From contig JACTUB010000016.1 of the NCBI GenBank assembly GCA_015660885.1, positions 1 through 64,000 of the forward strand: 64,000 nucleotides of DNA. Direction: 5' to 3'. Made by a program: the position numbers and the translations under genes. Below, in pieces: positions 44,936 to 53,411 of this stretch. Under the pieces are notes generated by a model that saw only the letters and a program-made list of their open reading frames with translations, was not told the DNA's origin and did no database searches. Source of the stretch: Methanoregulaceae archaeon (lineage in GTDB: Archaea; Halobacteriota; Methanomicrobia; Methanomicrobiales; Methanospirillaceae). Numbering within the stretch: position 1 is the first letter of the stretch; each line of letters starts with the position of its first letter.

Positions 44936-45931
44936 GTGATTGACTTTCCAAAGCGAGAGGTTCATGGTGGCACCGGAAAGCGACAGCGCGAAAAAACCAA
45001 AAAAAATGTGCTGGATTTCAGCGCGAGTATCAATCCCTTCCCTCCCGTGTTCGATTGGCACATTGATCTGTCATGTCTTGAACAATATCCTGACGATGGC
45101 TACTGCGAACTCAAAGAACAGATTGCCCATACTTTCCACCGAGCTACTGAAGAAATTTGTGTCGGTAACGGATCGATGGAGCTTATAAGAGTCTTTTGTT
45201 TGATCAGGCTTAAAGAAAATAAAAAATTTTTCACCGAATCTCACACATTTGGTGAATATGCATTATCTGCCTGTCTGGCCGGTGCACATAAAACAGGAAC
45301 TTTCCAGGAATCTGATGTTTCATTCGTATGCAATCCTAATAACCCGACCGGCATCCTCAGGAAAAAAGATGAAATGACACAGTATCTCGAGTGCATAAAA
45401 TCACATGGTGGCTTGCTTTTCTGTGACGAGGCTTTCATAGAATTATCTGATCCTGTGCAAAGTTTGGCGGATATATGCGACCCGAATCTCTTTGTGCTTC
45501 ATTCACTGACAAAAAGTTTTTCCGTACCCGGTATACGCTTTGGGTATGGTTTTGGGGATCCGGATCTGATTGAAAAAATGGAGATCACCCGACCTCCCTG
45601 GAGCGTAAACGCTTTTGCCGAAGCATACGCCATACAGGCATTTCAGCATTGGGATAAACTCACCGCATCACGTACTGCCATAGCGATTGAACGCAACATA
45701 CTTGCAGCGGAGATTTGTGCCCTTGGTCTGCGCTGTTATCCATCAGCTGCCAATTTTATTCTTGTTGAATGCGGTCGTGATGTCGCTCCGATATACAACT
45801 GTCTAGTTCACAGGAATATACTTGTCCGCAATTGTGCGTCCTTTGATTTACCCACATGCATCCGTGTAGCAGTGCGAACGCGCAACGAAAACCAGATTCT
45901 CCTGGAGGCACTCTCTGCATGCATGCACTGA
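44936..45931 (+). CDS. PLP-dependent aminotransferase-like enzyme (CobD/threonine-phosphate decarboxylase-like)
   Basis: About 331 residues, fold type I PLP enzyme related to histidinol-phosphate aminotransferase. Motifs: NPFPP near the N-terminus, 'SFVCNPNNPTG', 'FCDEAF', Schiff-base Lys in HSLTKSFSVPG, and Arg pair GIRFGY. Adjacency to cobY strongly suggests it is the L-threonine-O-3-phosphate decarboxylase (CobD), which supplies aminopropanol phosphate for cobinamide. A histidinol-phosphate aminotransferase cannot be excluded. The start is ambiguous: GTG 44933 or 44936 downstream of GGGG, or TTG 44912. Its 3' end overlaps cobY by 13 bases. Confidence 0.82.
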   Translation: MIDFPKREVHGGTGKRQREKTKKNVLDFSASINPFPPVFDWHIDLSCLEQYPDDGYCELKEQIAHTFHRATEEICVGNGSMELIRVFCLIRLKENKKFFTESHTFGEYALSACLAGAHKTGTFQESDVSFVCNPNNPTGILRKKDEMTQYLECIKSHGGLLFCDEAFIELSDPVQSLADICDPNLFVLHSLTKSFSVPGIRFGYGFGDPDLIEKMEITRPPWSVNAFAEAYAIQAFQHWDKLTASRTAIAIERNILAAEICALGLRCYPSAANFILVECGRDVAPIYNCLVHRNILVRNCASFDLPTCIRVAVRTRNENQILLEALSACMH

Positions 45932-46533
45932 TTATGGCGGGAGGCTCCGGCAGCCGCCTGAACCTTGGAGAGAAACCCCTGATTTTGATCAGAGGAAAGC
46001 CAATGATTTCGCATGTAATCGATGCTTTTTTATCAGCAGGATTTGAGCCGGTAGTGGCTGCATCCCCGAGTACTCCCATGACCACAAACTGGTGCCGCGC
46101 AAATAATATTGCAGTTTGTAAAGCGGATGGTAATGGGTATATAAACGATATGATCAGTGCAATAAAAATCATGGATGAGCAGTTCCCGCTTTTCATTAGT
46201 GTATCTGATATCCCCTGTGTCACTTCTGAGATTATCCGCTCAATAGCTGAAGCGTATTATTCGTCAGATAAAGATGGCTGCTCTGCCTGGGTTCCGGTAG
46301 GACTGGTAAATTCATTCCGGGGAAGTATGCCTTACAGGAAAAAGGTCAACGGAATTGTGGCGTGTCCAGCCGGGGTAAATATTCTCCGGGGGGATCTCAT
46401 TGACCAGCCTCAGGATGAACTGCAGGTACTGGTCAACGAACCGGGACTTGCCCTGAACGTGAACACCCGTGCCGACCGTATTAGAGCAGAAGATTTTTTA
46501 AAACGCCAAGCCTTGCTAAATCCCCCGCGTTAG
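45919..46533 (+). CDS. cobY: GTP:adenosylcobinamide-phosphate guanylyltransferase CobY
   Basis: A 204-residue nucleotidyltransferase that transfers GMP to adenosylcobinamide-phosphate; it is the archaeal, non-homologous replacement of CobU. N-terminal MHALIMAGGSGSRLNLGEKP is the nucleotide-binding signature, followed by the metal-binding SDIPCVT and C-terminal VNTRADRIRAEDFL. The ATG at 45919 lies within the end of the upstream CobD-like gene, so the two are translationally coupled. It acts late in cobalamin nucleotide-loop assembly. Confidence 0.9.
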   Translation: MHALIMAGGSGSRLNLGEKPLILIRGKPMISHVIDAFLSAGFEPVVAASPSTPMTTNWCRANNIAVCKADGNGYINDMISAIKIMDEQFPLFISVSDIPCVTSEIIRSIAEAYYSSDKDGCSAWVPVGLVNSFRGSMPYRKKVNGIVACPAGVNILRGDLIDQPQDELQVLVNEPGLALNVNTRADRIRAEDFLKRQALLNPPR

Positions 46534-46650
46534 TGTAACGAATATGTATCAAACATCCCAATCTGCGCCCCAGTACTCAAAATAAGCGCATTTGTGTCAC
46601 ATTTAGCAGGAATGCATATATTAAGGGGCACCAACCAAGATCTTTGTATT

Positions 46651-47919
46651 ATGGTCGAGTCGCAGGAAATCGAACTCGCGGGACATATTATAGATTCGGG
46701 CATCATGACCCAGCTCTTCGACAAGGTCATGGACATGGGGGGGAATTTCGAAATTCTGGTGTTTGATGTAGGTAAAAAAAAGACAGACCCCAGTTATGCC
46801 CGCCTGCGAATTGCGGCTTCGAATAAAGAAAAACTGCGATCAATTCTATCAGAGCTTCACCGTCTCGGCGCCCGGCCCCTGGCAGTAAAAGATGTACATC
46901 TTGTCCCGGCAGAATCCGATCAGATAGTACCCAAGGGATTCTATACCACAAGCAATCATCCGACCCAGGTGAAATACTGCGGGGAGTGGATTCCTGTTGA
47001 ATCTGTCGAGATGGATTTCCTTATCGTTGTTGATCCTGTAAAGAAGTGTGCATCTGCCGTGGCTCTTGGAAAAATCCGGAAAGGCGATCTGGTGGTTATC
47101 GGAGAGCAGGGCGTCGGTGTCAGTTATCCGGAACGTCCGCGGGAGAGCAGCACCTTTGAGTTCATGCACGGTACGGTCTCTCCGGAACGCCCAAGTGAAA
47201 CTCTCATTGCACAGATTGCGCGAGAGATACTTGATGTCCGCCGGCATGGCGGCAGGATTGCTATTGTTGGTGGGCCGGCTATTATTCACACGGGAGCAGA
47301 CAATGCGCTCGCTGAAATGATCAAGAAAGGCTATATTGATGTCCTTTTTGCAGGAAATGCATTGGCGACGCATGATATCGAATATAATCTCTTTGGTACT
47401 TCACTGGGAATGGATATATCAACCGGAAAACCCGTGATGGGGGGTCATAAGCACCATCTTTATGCGATCAGTGAGATTATGCGAGCCGGTTCCATCAAAA
47501 AAGCAGTGGAAAAAGGTGTAATTACCGGCGGTATCATGTATGAATGCGTTATGAATAACGTCCCCTTCGTCCTTGCCGGTTCGATCCGTGATGACGGTCC
47601 TCTCCCTGATGTAATTACTGATGTGATGAAGGCACAGGATGCAATGCGAGTCCATATCAAAGGATGCAGCATGGTTCTGATGATCGCGACCCTTCTGCAC
47701 TCCATTGCAATTGGCAACTGCCTGCCTTCAAATGTAAAAACGGTGTGCGTAGATATTAACCCGACGTCTGTAACGAAGCTTATGGATCGCGGTACCACTC
47801 AGGCTATCGGCATCGTTTCGGATGCTGGCACATTTCTCCCGCTCCTTGCAAAACAACTCGAATTACAGAGCAGCTGTAAATGGGTGAGCGTATCAGGTTC
47901 AATGCACAAGAAGAACTAA
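46651..47919 (+). CDS. Archaeal ornithine cyclodeaminase / LOR-SDH domain protein (TIGR00300 type)
   Basis: About 422 residues. An N-terminal alpha/beta domain (VESQEIELAGHIIDSGIMTQ) of the LOR/SDH-type, and a C-terminal Rossmann-like domain from about 200 with 'GGPAIIHTGADNALAEMI' and 'DINPTSVTKLMDRG'. This matches the archaeal family shown in Methanococcus to be a second type of ornithine cyclodeaminase that makes proline from ornithine. Start at ATG 46651: ATATATTAAGG (46616-46626) lies about 28 bases upstream and no Shine-Dalgarno sequence is seen, so the mRNA may be leaderless. A longer frame from 46594 would cross this promoter. Confidence 0.85.
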   Translation: MVESQEIELAGHIIDSGIMTQLFDKVMDMGGNFEILVFDVGKKKTDPSYARLRIAASNKEKLRSILSELHRLGARPLAVKDVHLVPAESDQIVPKGFYTTSNHPTQVKYCGEWIPVESVEMDFLIVVDPVKKCASAVALGKIRKGDLVVIGEQGVGVSYPERPRESSTFEFMHGTVSPERPSETLIAQIAREILDVRRHGGRIAIVGGPAIIHTGADNALAEMIKKGYIDVLFAGNALATHDIEYNLFGTSLGMDISTGKPVMGGHKHHLYAISEIMRAGSIKKAVEKGVITGGIMYECVMNNVPFVLAGSIRDDGPLPDVITDVMKAQDAMRVHIKGCSMVLMIATLLHSIAIGNCLPSNVKTVCVDINPTSVTKLMDRGTTQAIGIVSDAGTFLPLLAKQLELQSSCKWVSVSGSMHKKN

Positions 47920-47929
47920 TTTGCCCTTT

Positions 47930-48928
47930 TTACGTGGTTAACGGCATACAGTATGGTTTTTCCGATTCCAGAATATACTCCCATTCCTGTTTGCAGTCAC
48001 ATCTGGTTTCAAGAAGAGCGCTGATAAGGTCCCGGTCAGCATTCAGCGAATAATCACGAATACCATTGACAATCTCGTAATCGCATTTTCCACAGTTGTG
48101 TGGTCCCCGATTCTGCCCCCCACCAAGCGGATCACAGGTGATATGAAGCGGAGCATCCAAAAGGATTGAAAGAATGCTCCAGAGATAGGGCGGACGATAT
48201 GCACCTCGTTTCCAGTAATACTCCATTTCGGTATTGCGCTGAACAGTACAGGGATTCATGGAGATCATGTCTGCATGAACAGTACTATCCCTGATGGATT
48301 TTTTCATATCGTAAACAGCTTCTTCCTCAGTTAAAAAAAGCGGTTTAAACAGGAGATACGCTTTCACACCTGCGCCAGCGGAATGGGCTGTGGCGGAAGC
48401 TTTTTTGAAGTCCTGGAAAGAAAAACCCTTATTAATAGACTTATTACGAATACTGTCACTGCTTGTTTCAAGTCCAATAGCGCAATAGAGAGGTTTTTTA
48501 TAACTCCCGTCATCCAGTATATCGATGAAAGGCAATAAGGTTTCCAGATCAACAAATTCCGGGCGGGTTTCTGCGATGATTAATTTCCCTCGGAACCTGG
48601 CTGCAATATCTGAAAGAAATTCGGTTGGGACCTCTTTTGGGTCAAAAAAACTCCCGGAAGTGAAGATTTTTACCATCCGGTATTCATCGGATTTATACTG
48701 ATTTGTTATCCACGAGAGTTGTGCACGGAGGTGTCCTGCGATTGTTTCGGGGGATTGATACCCGGAATACCGCTCGTGCCGGTAACTGCACATCCTGCAT
48801 TTTGACCACGTGCAGCCGCCGCTCTTAAAAATGACGGTGAGACATTCGAGCAATTCATTGCCATTTCTTTCCTGTCCCCGCCAGCTTGCAAGCGGTTTTT
48901 CCATGAGTTCAGAAATCATTAACATCAT
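47930..48928 (-). CDS. raSEA: Archaeosine biosynthesis radical SAM protein RaSEA
   Basis: A 332-residue radical SAM enzyme that, with ArcS, converts the lysine adduct on tRNA position 15 to archaeosine. N-terminal SWRGQERNGNE and the cluster-binding CTWSKCRMC in the region GGCTWSKCRMCSYRH are diagnostic; 'GLETSSDSIRNKSINKGFSF' is the SAM-binding barrel. The C-terminus has additional Cys (NCGKCDYE, CDCKQ) that may bind zinc. The start is one of several Met near 48928-48904. It is divergent from the next gene with only 19 bases between longest starts. Confidence 0.88.
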   Translation of the reverse strand: MMLMISELMEKPLASWRGQERNGNELLECLTVIFKSGGCTWSKCRMCSYRHERYSGYQSPETIAGHLRAQLSWITNQYKSDEYRMVKIFTSGSFFDPKEVPTEFLSDIAARFRGKLIIAETRPEFVDLETLLPFIDILDDGSYKKPLYCAIGLETSSDSIRNKSINKGFSFQDFKKASATAHSAGAGVKAYLLFKPLFLTEEEAVYDMKKSIRDSTVHADMISMNPCTVQRNTEMEYYWKRGAYRPPYLWSILSILLDAPLHITCDPLGGGQNRGPHNCGKCDYEIVNGIRDYSLNADRDLISALLETRCDCKQEWEYILESEKPYCMPLTT

Positions 48929-48947
48929 AATAGTTAAACGTATATAG

Positions 48948-50036
48948 ATGAAAAAGATCGTCCTGCTGGTGATGGGACTTCTCTTTCTAACGGGAGTGGC
49001 CTCGGCGTATCAGGTAAATATTGATGCACCGGATTCTCTACCGGTTGGAAAACCCCTCATCGTGAATGGGACGACCACATTTGGTATTGGCACACCTATT
49101 GATGTAGTGCTCTATTACCAGCTGACAACCACTTCGGAGATCAAACGCAAGATTGTCTACGTTCAGTCTGATTATACATTTCGTGCGGTCTTTGATACCA
49201 CCGGACTAAAAACCGGAATGTATAAAGTTGAAGTTCCGACCAGTGGCATGGGAGATTCTATCACTATGCGGGTCGTGAACCTGGTTGATCGCTCGGATGA
49301 TATCCAACTTACTTCTCAGATGTCCCAGATATTCAACGGAAAAATTTCCGTTGCCGGAACAATCAAAGGAGATGAAAATTCCGGCGTACAGATCGAAGTG
49401 ATAGGGCCGGGTAACAGCGTAGTTTTCGGGCCCCTATACGTGAATACGAATTACCAGGGCAGTTTTTCCACGGATGTGCCTATTACTGAACCAGGTGATT
49501 ATGAGGTAAGTTTTACTGATGCAGGTGGTTATATCGGGGATCGTATTATTACTGTTAACCAATTCCTCACGTTTGGCACAACCCCGACTGTTACAAAATC
49601 AGTTGTCGTTTCCGCACATACGAAATCCTCGCAGGAGAATCCTGCCTATTTCATTATAACGGGTGGCACCGGACTGGTGACTATCCATACATCATCATCC
49701 ATAGACTGGGTCATAGAGTATGCAGATGACAACGGAGTTATCCACGTCGTAAATCAGCAGGGTGAACAATATCCTGAACAGGTCCAGCTGCAGGGAAAAG
49801 GTAAAACATTCTCTATCAAAGTATATCCATACAAAGTCTCTGTCAACAGCGAGGTTTTTGTATACGCCGAAAATGCCACTCAGATCGTGATCAGCCCGAC
49901 TATACCGGCACCATTTGCTGGAGCCGCGGCTGCTTCCCAGACACCGACACCAAAATCCCCGATCATACCTCTTCTGGTCGTTGCAGCCGTGGGAATTGCG
50001 ATCCTGATACTAGCAAAAAAGGATGAAAACCGATAA
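48948..50036 (+). CDS. Exported, C-terminally membrane-anchored surface protein
   Basis: A 362-residue protein. Residues 1-20 are a signal peptide (MKKIVLLVMGLLFLTGVASA). The mature part is all-beta, probably three Ig-like or PKD-like domains: VNIDAPDSLPVGKPLIVNGT is typical for the first. A linker rich in Pro/Thr/Ala (about 318-335) is followed by a membrane span IPLLVVAAVGIAILILA and a short charged cytoplasmic KKDENR. Such proteins in Methanomicrobiales are envelope or S-layer associated. No known catalytic motif. Monocistronic. Confidence 0.8.
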   Translation: MKKIVLLVMGLLFLTGVASAYQVNIDAPDSLPVGKPLIVNGTTTFGIGTPIDVVLYYQLTTTSEIKRKIVYVQSDYTFRAVFDTTGLKTGMYKVEVPTSGMGDSITMRVVNLVDRSDDIQLTSQMSQIFNGKISVAGTIKGDENSGVQIEVIGPGNSVVFGPLYVNTNYQGSFSTDVPITEPGDYEVSFTDAGGYIGDRIITVNQFLTFGTTPTVTKSVVVSAHTKSSQENPAYFIITGGTGLVTIHTSSSIDWVIEYADDNGVIHVVNQQGEQYPEQVQLQGKGKTFSIKVYPYKVSVNSEVFVYAENATQIVISPTIPAPFAGAAAASQTPTPKSPIIPLLVVAAVGIAILILAKKDENR

Positions 50037-50069
50037 AAATTCAACCCGCTCCCTATCGATAAAGAAGCC

Positions 50070-50079
50070 TTTTTTATAT
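50070..50079 (+). promoter_or_regulatory. TATA box of tRNA-Ser
   Basis: TTTTTTATAT at 50070-50079 is centred 29 bases before the first base of tRNA-Ser, the expected archaeal position. Confidence 0.7.
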
Positions 50080-50103
50080 CGGACACCCTACATATGGAGC
50101 ACT

Positions 50104-50188
50104 GCCGGGGTAGTCTAGTCCGGGAAGGCGGTAGCCTTGAAAGCTACTGGTGCCCTGCACCTCAAGAGTTCAAATCTCTTCCCCGGCG
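50104..50188 (+). tRNA. tRNA-Ser (anticodon TGA)
   Basis: Acceptor GCCGGGG (50104-50110) pairs with CCCCGGC (50181-50187), discriminator G at 50188. Anticodon stem GTAGC/GCTAC encloses CTTGAAA, anticodon TGA, reading TCA. The long variable arm TGGTGCCCTGCACCTC is the class II feature of serine tRNAs. T arm AAGAG-TTCAAAT-CTCTT. No intron; CCA not encoded. A TATA box lies upstream and an oligo-T terminator directly follows. Confidence 0.96.
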
Positions 50189-50197
50189 TTTTTTTTT
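50189..50197 (+). terminator. Oligo-T terminator of tRNA-Ser
   Basis: Nine T at 50189-50197 directly after the mature tRNA 3' end, typical archaeal termination signal. Confidence 0.75.
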
Positions 50198-50283
50198 GCG
50201 TTCTCAATGCAGCGTTCCCCTAACACTGTTTTTATGTGTTCTGAATGATAACACTACTAGTCAGGAAAGAGGGTGAATCTTCG

Positions 50284-50508
50284 ATGTGCGTTGCTGTTCC
50301 TGCAGAAGTGCTGGAAATAAAAGAGGGGAATGTGGGAGTCGTCGACTATGGCGATCTCAGGCAGGAAGTCAGGCTTGACCTCGTTGATGTAAAAATCGGC
50401 GAGTTTGTATTAGTCCATGTCGGTTTTGCTATCCAGAGACTATCCCGTGAAGAGGGACTTGAGACCCGGGAATTGTTCAAACAGGTATACGCTGCCATGG
50501 AGGAATGA
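50284..50508 (+). CDS. hypC: Hydrogenase maturation chaperone HypC
   Basis: A 74-residue chaperone that binds HypD and the hydrogenase large subunit and carries the Fe(CN)2CO unit. N-terminal MCVAVPAEVLEI has the essential Cys2; I therefore start at ATG 50284 (after GGGTGA) and not the upstream ATG at 50245. 'VDYGDLRQEVRLDLV' and 'GEFVLVHVGFAIQRL' complete the family. The stop overlaps the hypA start, so hypC-hypA-hypE form a coupled operon. Confidence 0.95.
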   Translation: MCVAVPAEVLEIKEGNVGVVDYGDLRQEVRLDLVDVKIGEFVLVHVGFAIQRLSREEGLETRELFKQVYAAMEE

Positions 50509-50846
50509 TGCACGAGTACGCTATCGCGTATGACCTTTATATGACCAGCCGGAAGACCGCGATTGAGCATAATGCCAGCCTTGTAAAAAGGGTCAGTGTT
50601 GAAGTCGGTAAAATGGCGATGGTAAATCCGGAGCAGGTAGTTTTTCTCTTCGATACAATTAAAGAAGACGATCCTCTGTTTAAAACAACACTCCTTGAAT
50701 GTAATGAAATGCTTCCCCAGACCCGATGTTCCTGCGGATATTCCGGTCAGGAAATTTTTGTCTGCCCTCAATGCGGGGCACTTCCGGAAATGATCAGAGG
50801 CAGAGAGATCGTGGTCACCAGCGTAGAACTCGAGGTGGATGATTAA
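50508..50846 (+). CDS. hypA: Hydrogenase nickel incorporation protein HypA
   Basis: A 112-residue nickel chaperone. Start is the second of two adjacent ATG codons so that the product begins Met-His-Glu, the nickel ligand motif (HEYAIAYDLY). The zinc domain is seen as CSCGYS and CPQCGALP, two CxxC pairs. It delivers nickel to the [NiFe]-hydrogenase large subunit together with HypB, which is not in the window. It overlaps hypC and abuts hypE. Confidence 0.94.
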   Translation: MHEYAIAYDLYMTSRKTAIEHNASLVKRVSVEVGKMAMVNPEQVVFLFDTIKEDDPLFKTTLLECNEMLPQTRCSCGYSGQEIFVCPQCGALPEMIRGREIVVTSVELEVDD

Positions 50847-51842
50847 ATGAAGGTCACCCTGATGCATGGAGCTGGCGGGGAAGTGATGGGAGAACTCCTG
50901 CAGACTCTGACAAAATTTAAACACAACAACGCCGGTGGTATCGGACTTGAAGCCTTGGACGATGGCGCTGTGATCCCGTTGAATGGCACGAACCTCGTTT
51001 TTACAACGGATTCCCATGTTGTCCGTCCAATCTTTTTCCCCGGCGGGGACATCGGGAGGATAGCCATATGCGGAACAATCAATGACCTTGCCATGATGGG
51101 AGGCAGACCAGTTGCACTGTCGTGCGGCATGATTATTGAGGAAGGATTTGAAATAGGCGACCTTGCAAGGATTGTCGCTTCAATGGACGAAGCACTCGGT
51201 GAAGCGGACGCTAATCTTGTGACGGGCGATACAAAGGTGATGGAAAAAGGGGCGCTTGACGGGATCGTGATCAACACTGCCGGTATCGGTATCGCAAAGA
51301 CCATTGTGCGGGATAACGGACTCATTCCCGGGGACGTGATTATCGTTTCCGGTACTCTTGGCGATCACGGGATCGCGATCATGGCACACCGCGAGGGATT
51401 CGATCTCGGTGCGCAGATCAAGTCTGATGTTGCACCGCTCTGGGGGATGATGGAACACGTGTTCGATGCGGGTTCCATCCATGCAATGAAGGACCCGACT
51501 AGAGGTGGATTTGCAAGCGCCATCAATGAGATGGCCCGGAAGAGTGAGGTGAGTGTACGGATCCGGGAAGAACATATCCCCATCCGAAAAAACGTCAGGA
51601 GTGCCGCAGCTATGCTTGGCATCGATCCGCTCGAAGTTGCCAATGAGGGGAAGGTCGTTATGGGCGTTCCACCTTCAAGCGTCGATGCGATCCTCGCAGT
51701 TCTTCACCATCATAAGTATGGAAAGGACGCTGCAGCTGTAGGAGTAGTGACGAAAGGTTCTCATGTCATTATGGAAACGGCAGTCGGAGGCGAACGATTT
51801 ATCGAACCGCCGATGGGTGACCCTGTGCCCCGGGTATGCTGA
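50847..51842 (+). CDS. hypE: Hydrogenase maturation protein HypE
   Basis: A 331-residue PurM/AIR-synthase-like enzyme that dehydrates HypF-derived carbamoyl on its C-terminal Cys to cyanide. Motifs: N-terminal MHGAGGEVMGELLQ, GDTKVMEKG, 'SGTLGDHGIAIM', DPTRGG, and the required C-terminal Cys in GDPVPRVC. All catalytic elements are present. Third gene of the hypCAE operon. hypB, hypD and hypF are elsewhere. Confidence 0.96.
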   Translation: MKVTLMHGAGGEVMGELLQTLTKFKHNNAGGIGLEALDDGAVIPLNGTNLVFTTDSHVVRPIFFPGGDIGRIAICGTINDLAMMGGRPVALSCGMIIEEGFEIGDLARIVASMDEALGEADANLVTGDTKVMEKGALDGIVINTAGIGIAKTIVRDNGLIPGDVIIVSGTLGDHGIAIMAHREGFDLGAQIKSDVAPLWGMMEHVFDAGSIHAMKDPTRGGFASAINEMARKSEVSVRIREEHIPIRKNVRSAAAMLGIDPLEVANEGKVVMGVPPSSVDAILAVLHHHKYGKDAAAVGVVTKGSHVIMETAVGGERFIEPPMGDPVPRVC

Positions 51843-52047
51843 TAAAAAACAGGCATTCTCTTCTTCGGAGTGATGGTCACGGCAACTTTTTTGATCTCAC
51901 ATGCGGTCCGATATGTATCAACCGTGAAGGAATCCGGATTGCATGTATCCTGACAATGCCCTGTGTCAATGATGTTATTAGCGGTACAGGTGCCTGTCTT
52001 TGATAGAGGATAAAATAATGATTCATTAAAAAGGAATTTTTTTAATA

Positions 52048-52602
52048 TTATCCAATATACTTCCCCAGCATCTCAATTGCTTCAAGCTCCTTTTTCCCGC
52101 CACACTTCCGCACAATGCCTGAGTGATAATCGATCAGTTTTTTGAGTTCCGGATCCCGATTTTTTACGTACCGCGTTGCGTGTACAGTTGCATCGATGAT
52201 ACTGTTAAATCCACGGTTAACGGGATGAAGACCTACATCTTCGATAATTTCCTTTTCAGGAACAAGCCTGACCATCATTACATCATTGGTCTTACGCTCA
52301 ATGGTCGCCGTGAATGCAGCCCATGCGTCAGTGTCTGAAAGCCGCTGCATTTTCTTTCCATTGATCGTTTCTTCTACAAAAAACTCCCGGGGAAGATCTT
52401 CAAACGCGGTTTTCACGTAGAGAATGGGATCATAGATAAAGTTTGCAACAACCCATCCGTCACGCTCAATATTTTGAGCTGTATGACATCCTATAAAAAG
52501 TACCATACTGGCTTTGCCCTCACGATAATGGATCCCCATCGGTGCTGCGTTGAAGGAGGTGGTGGCGATAACCTCATTGATACCTGCTTTCAAGAGTCCC
52601 AT
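52048..52602 (-). CDS. DUF447 family flavin split-barrel protein
   Basis: A 184-residue protein of the archaeal DUF447 family, predicted FMN-binding split barrel: GINEVIATTSFNAAPMGIHY is the usual N-terminus with an FMN-contact 'APMG'. The C-terminal part is helical. The biochemical role is unknown. Its start overlaps the end of the citG-like gene by 13 bases, so they are coupled; the pair recurs in methanogens, and I associate the two with C1-carrier (methanopterin or methanofuran) metabolism, which is inference. Confidence 0.85.
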   Translation of the reverse strand: MGLLKAGINEVIATTSFNAAPMGIHYREGKASMVLFIGCHTAQNIERDGWVVANFIYDPILYVKTAFEDLPREFFVEETINGKKMQRLSDTDAWAAFTATIERKTNDVMMVRLVPEKEIIEDVGLHPVNRGFNSIIDATVHATRYVKNRDPELKKLIDYHSGIVRKCGGKKELEAIEMLGKYIG

Positions 52603-53411
52603 GACCAGCCCTCCCCGAGCGCAATATAGATTGAGGCAATGACAATGTCAGCAATTGAGCCCGGATTGATATCTCTCTCAATACAATCGGCATCAAAAAC
52701 TTCTAACGAATGTTTGCCGTCAAGAACTTCCCGTGCAGTGAGTAGTGTCTCATGAGCAACTGCCAGGCCGTGTTTTTTGATGATAAACGTGTCTGGCTCA
52801 GAAGCGAGGAGTGTAAGGAATGTATAAACAATTGCCTGTCTGCCCGGGCCAAATTGTTTGAGAAGATCAGCTCCCCGACGGGTGAGGGGAAACCCTGCCA
52901 CCCACTCCCGTGCCACCATGTCATTTGCCGCTGAATGCTGCATTACATCTAAAAGGGTCATTTCCCGTTCGCGGATCACCGTAAGCGTGTGGGGGTCATT
53001 CACGTCAAGATCGTCAGTTGCGTTCATCTTCACCGAAGTCATGGCAAAGGCCTTATAGAACGCGACGGCATCCGATACATCAGTCTTTTCTATTGCGGAC
53101 AATGCGCCAGGTATGCCGTTGCCAAAGATGAGGGGGATAAGCAGGATAAATGCGCCAAAATGGGTGTTGCCACCTTCATGACAATTGGTGTCGCGGACTG
53201 CATGCTTGATTATCTCGCCTATCCGGCCGACACCCTTTTCAGCCTCCTCGAGTGCCGTGCGGGCAAAAATTGTTGATGCCAAAAAATGTTCAAGCCGTGT
53301 ATCAGGGAAGTCATGACAGCGGTCGACGTTCCCCGGCTTTGGGTAGGCGCAGACCTCCAGTATCATCGCAAGTTGCGCCCGTTCAGCTGCTCTCATCAGA
53401 AGGTATGACAT
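52590..53411 (-). CDS. Triphosphoribosyl-dephospho-CoA synthase-like (CitG family) protein
   Basis: About 273 residues, homologous to the bacterial CitG/MdcB family: MILEVCAYPKPGNVDRCHDF is the signature N-terminal segment, followed by 'HEGGNTHFGAFILLIPL' and 'TDDLDVNDP'. CitG makes the citrate lyase prosthetic group precursor from ATP and dephospho-CoA; methanogens lack citrate lyase, so here it probably transfers a nucleotide or phosphoribosyl group in another cofactor pathway. Starts possible at GTG 53420, ATG 53411 or ATG 53396. It overlaps both neighbours. Confidence 0.82.
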   Translation of the reverse strand: MSYLLMRAAERAQLAMILEVCAYPKPGNVDRCHDFPDTRLEHFLASTIFARTALEEAEKGVGRIGEIIKHAVRDTNCHEGGNTHFGAFILLIPLIFGNGIPGALSAIEKTDVSDAVAFYKAFAMTSVKMNATDDLDVNDPHTLTVIREREMTLLDVMQHSAANDMVAREWVAGFPLTRRGADLLKQFGPGRQAIVYTFLTLLASEPDTFIIKKHGLAVAHETLLTAREVLDGKHSLEVFDADCIERDINPGSIADIVIASIYIALGEGWSWDS

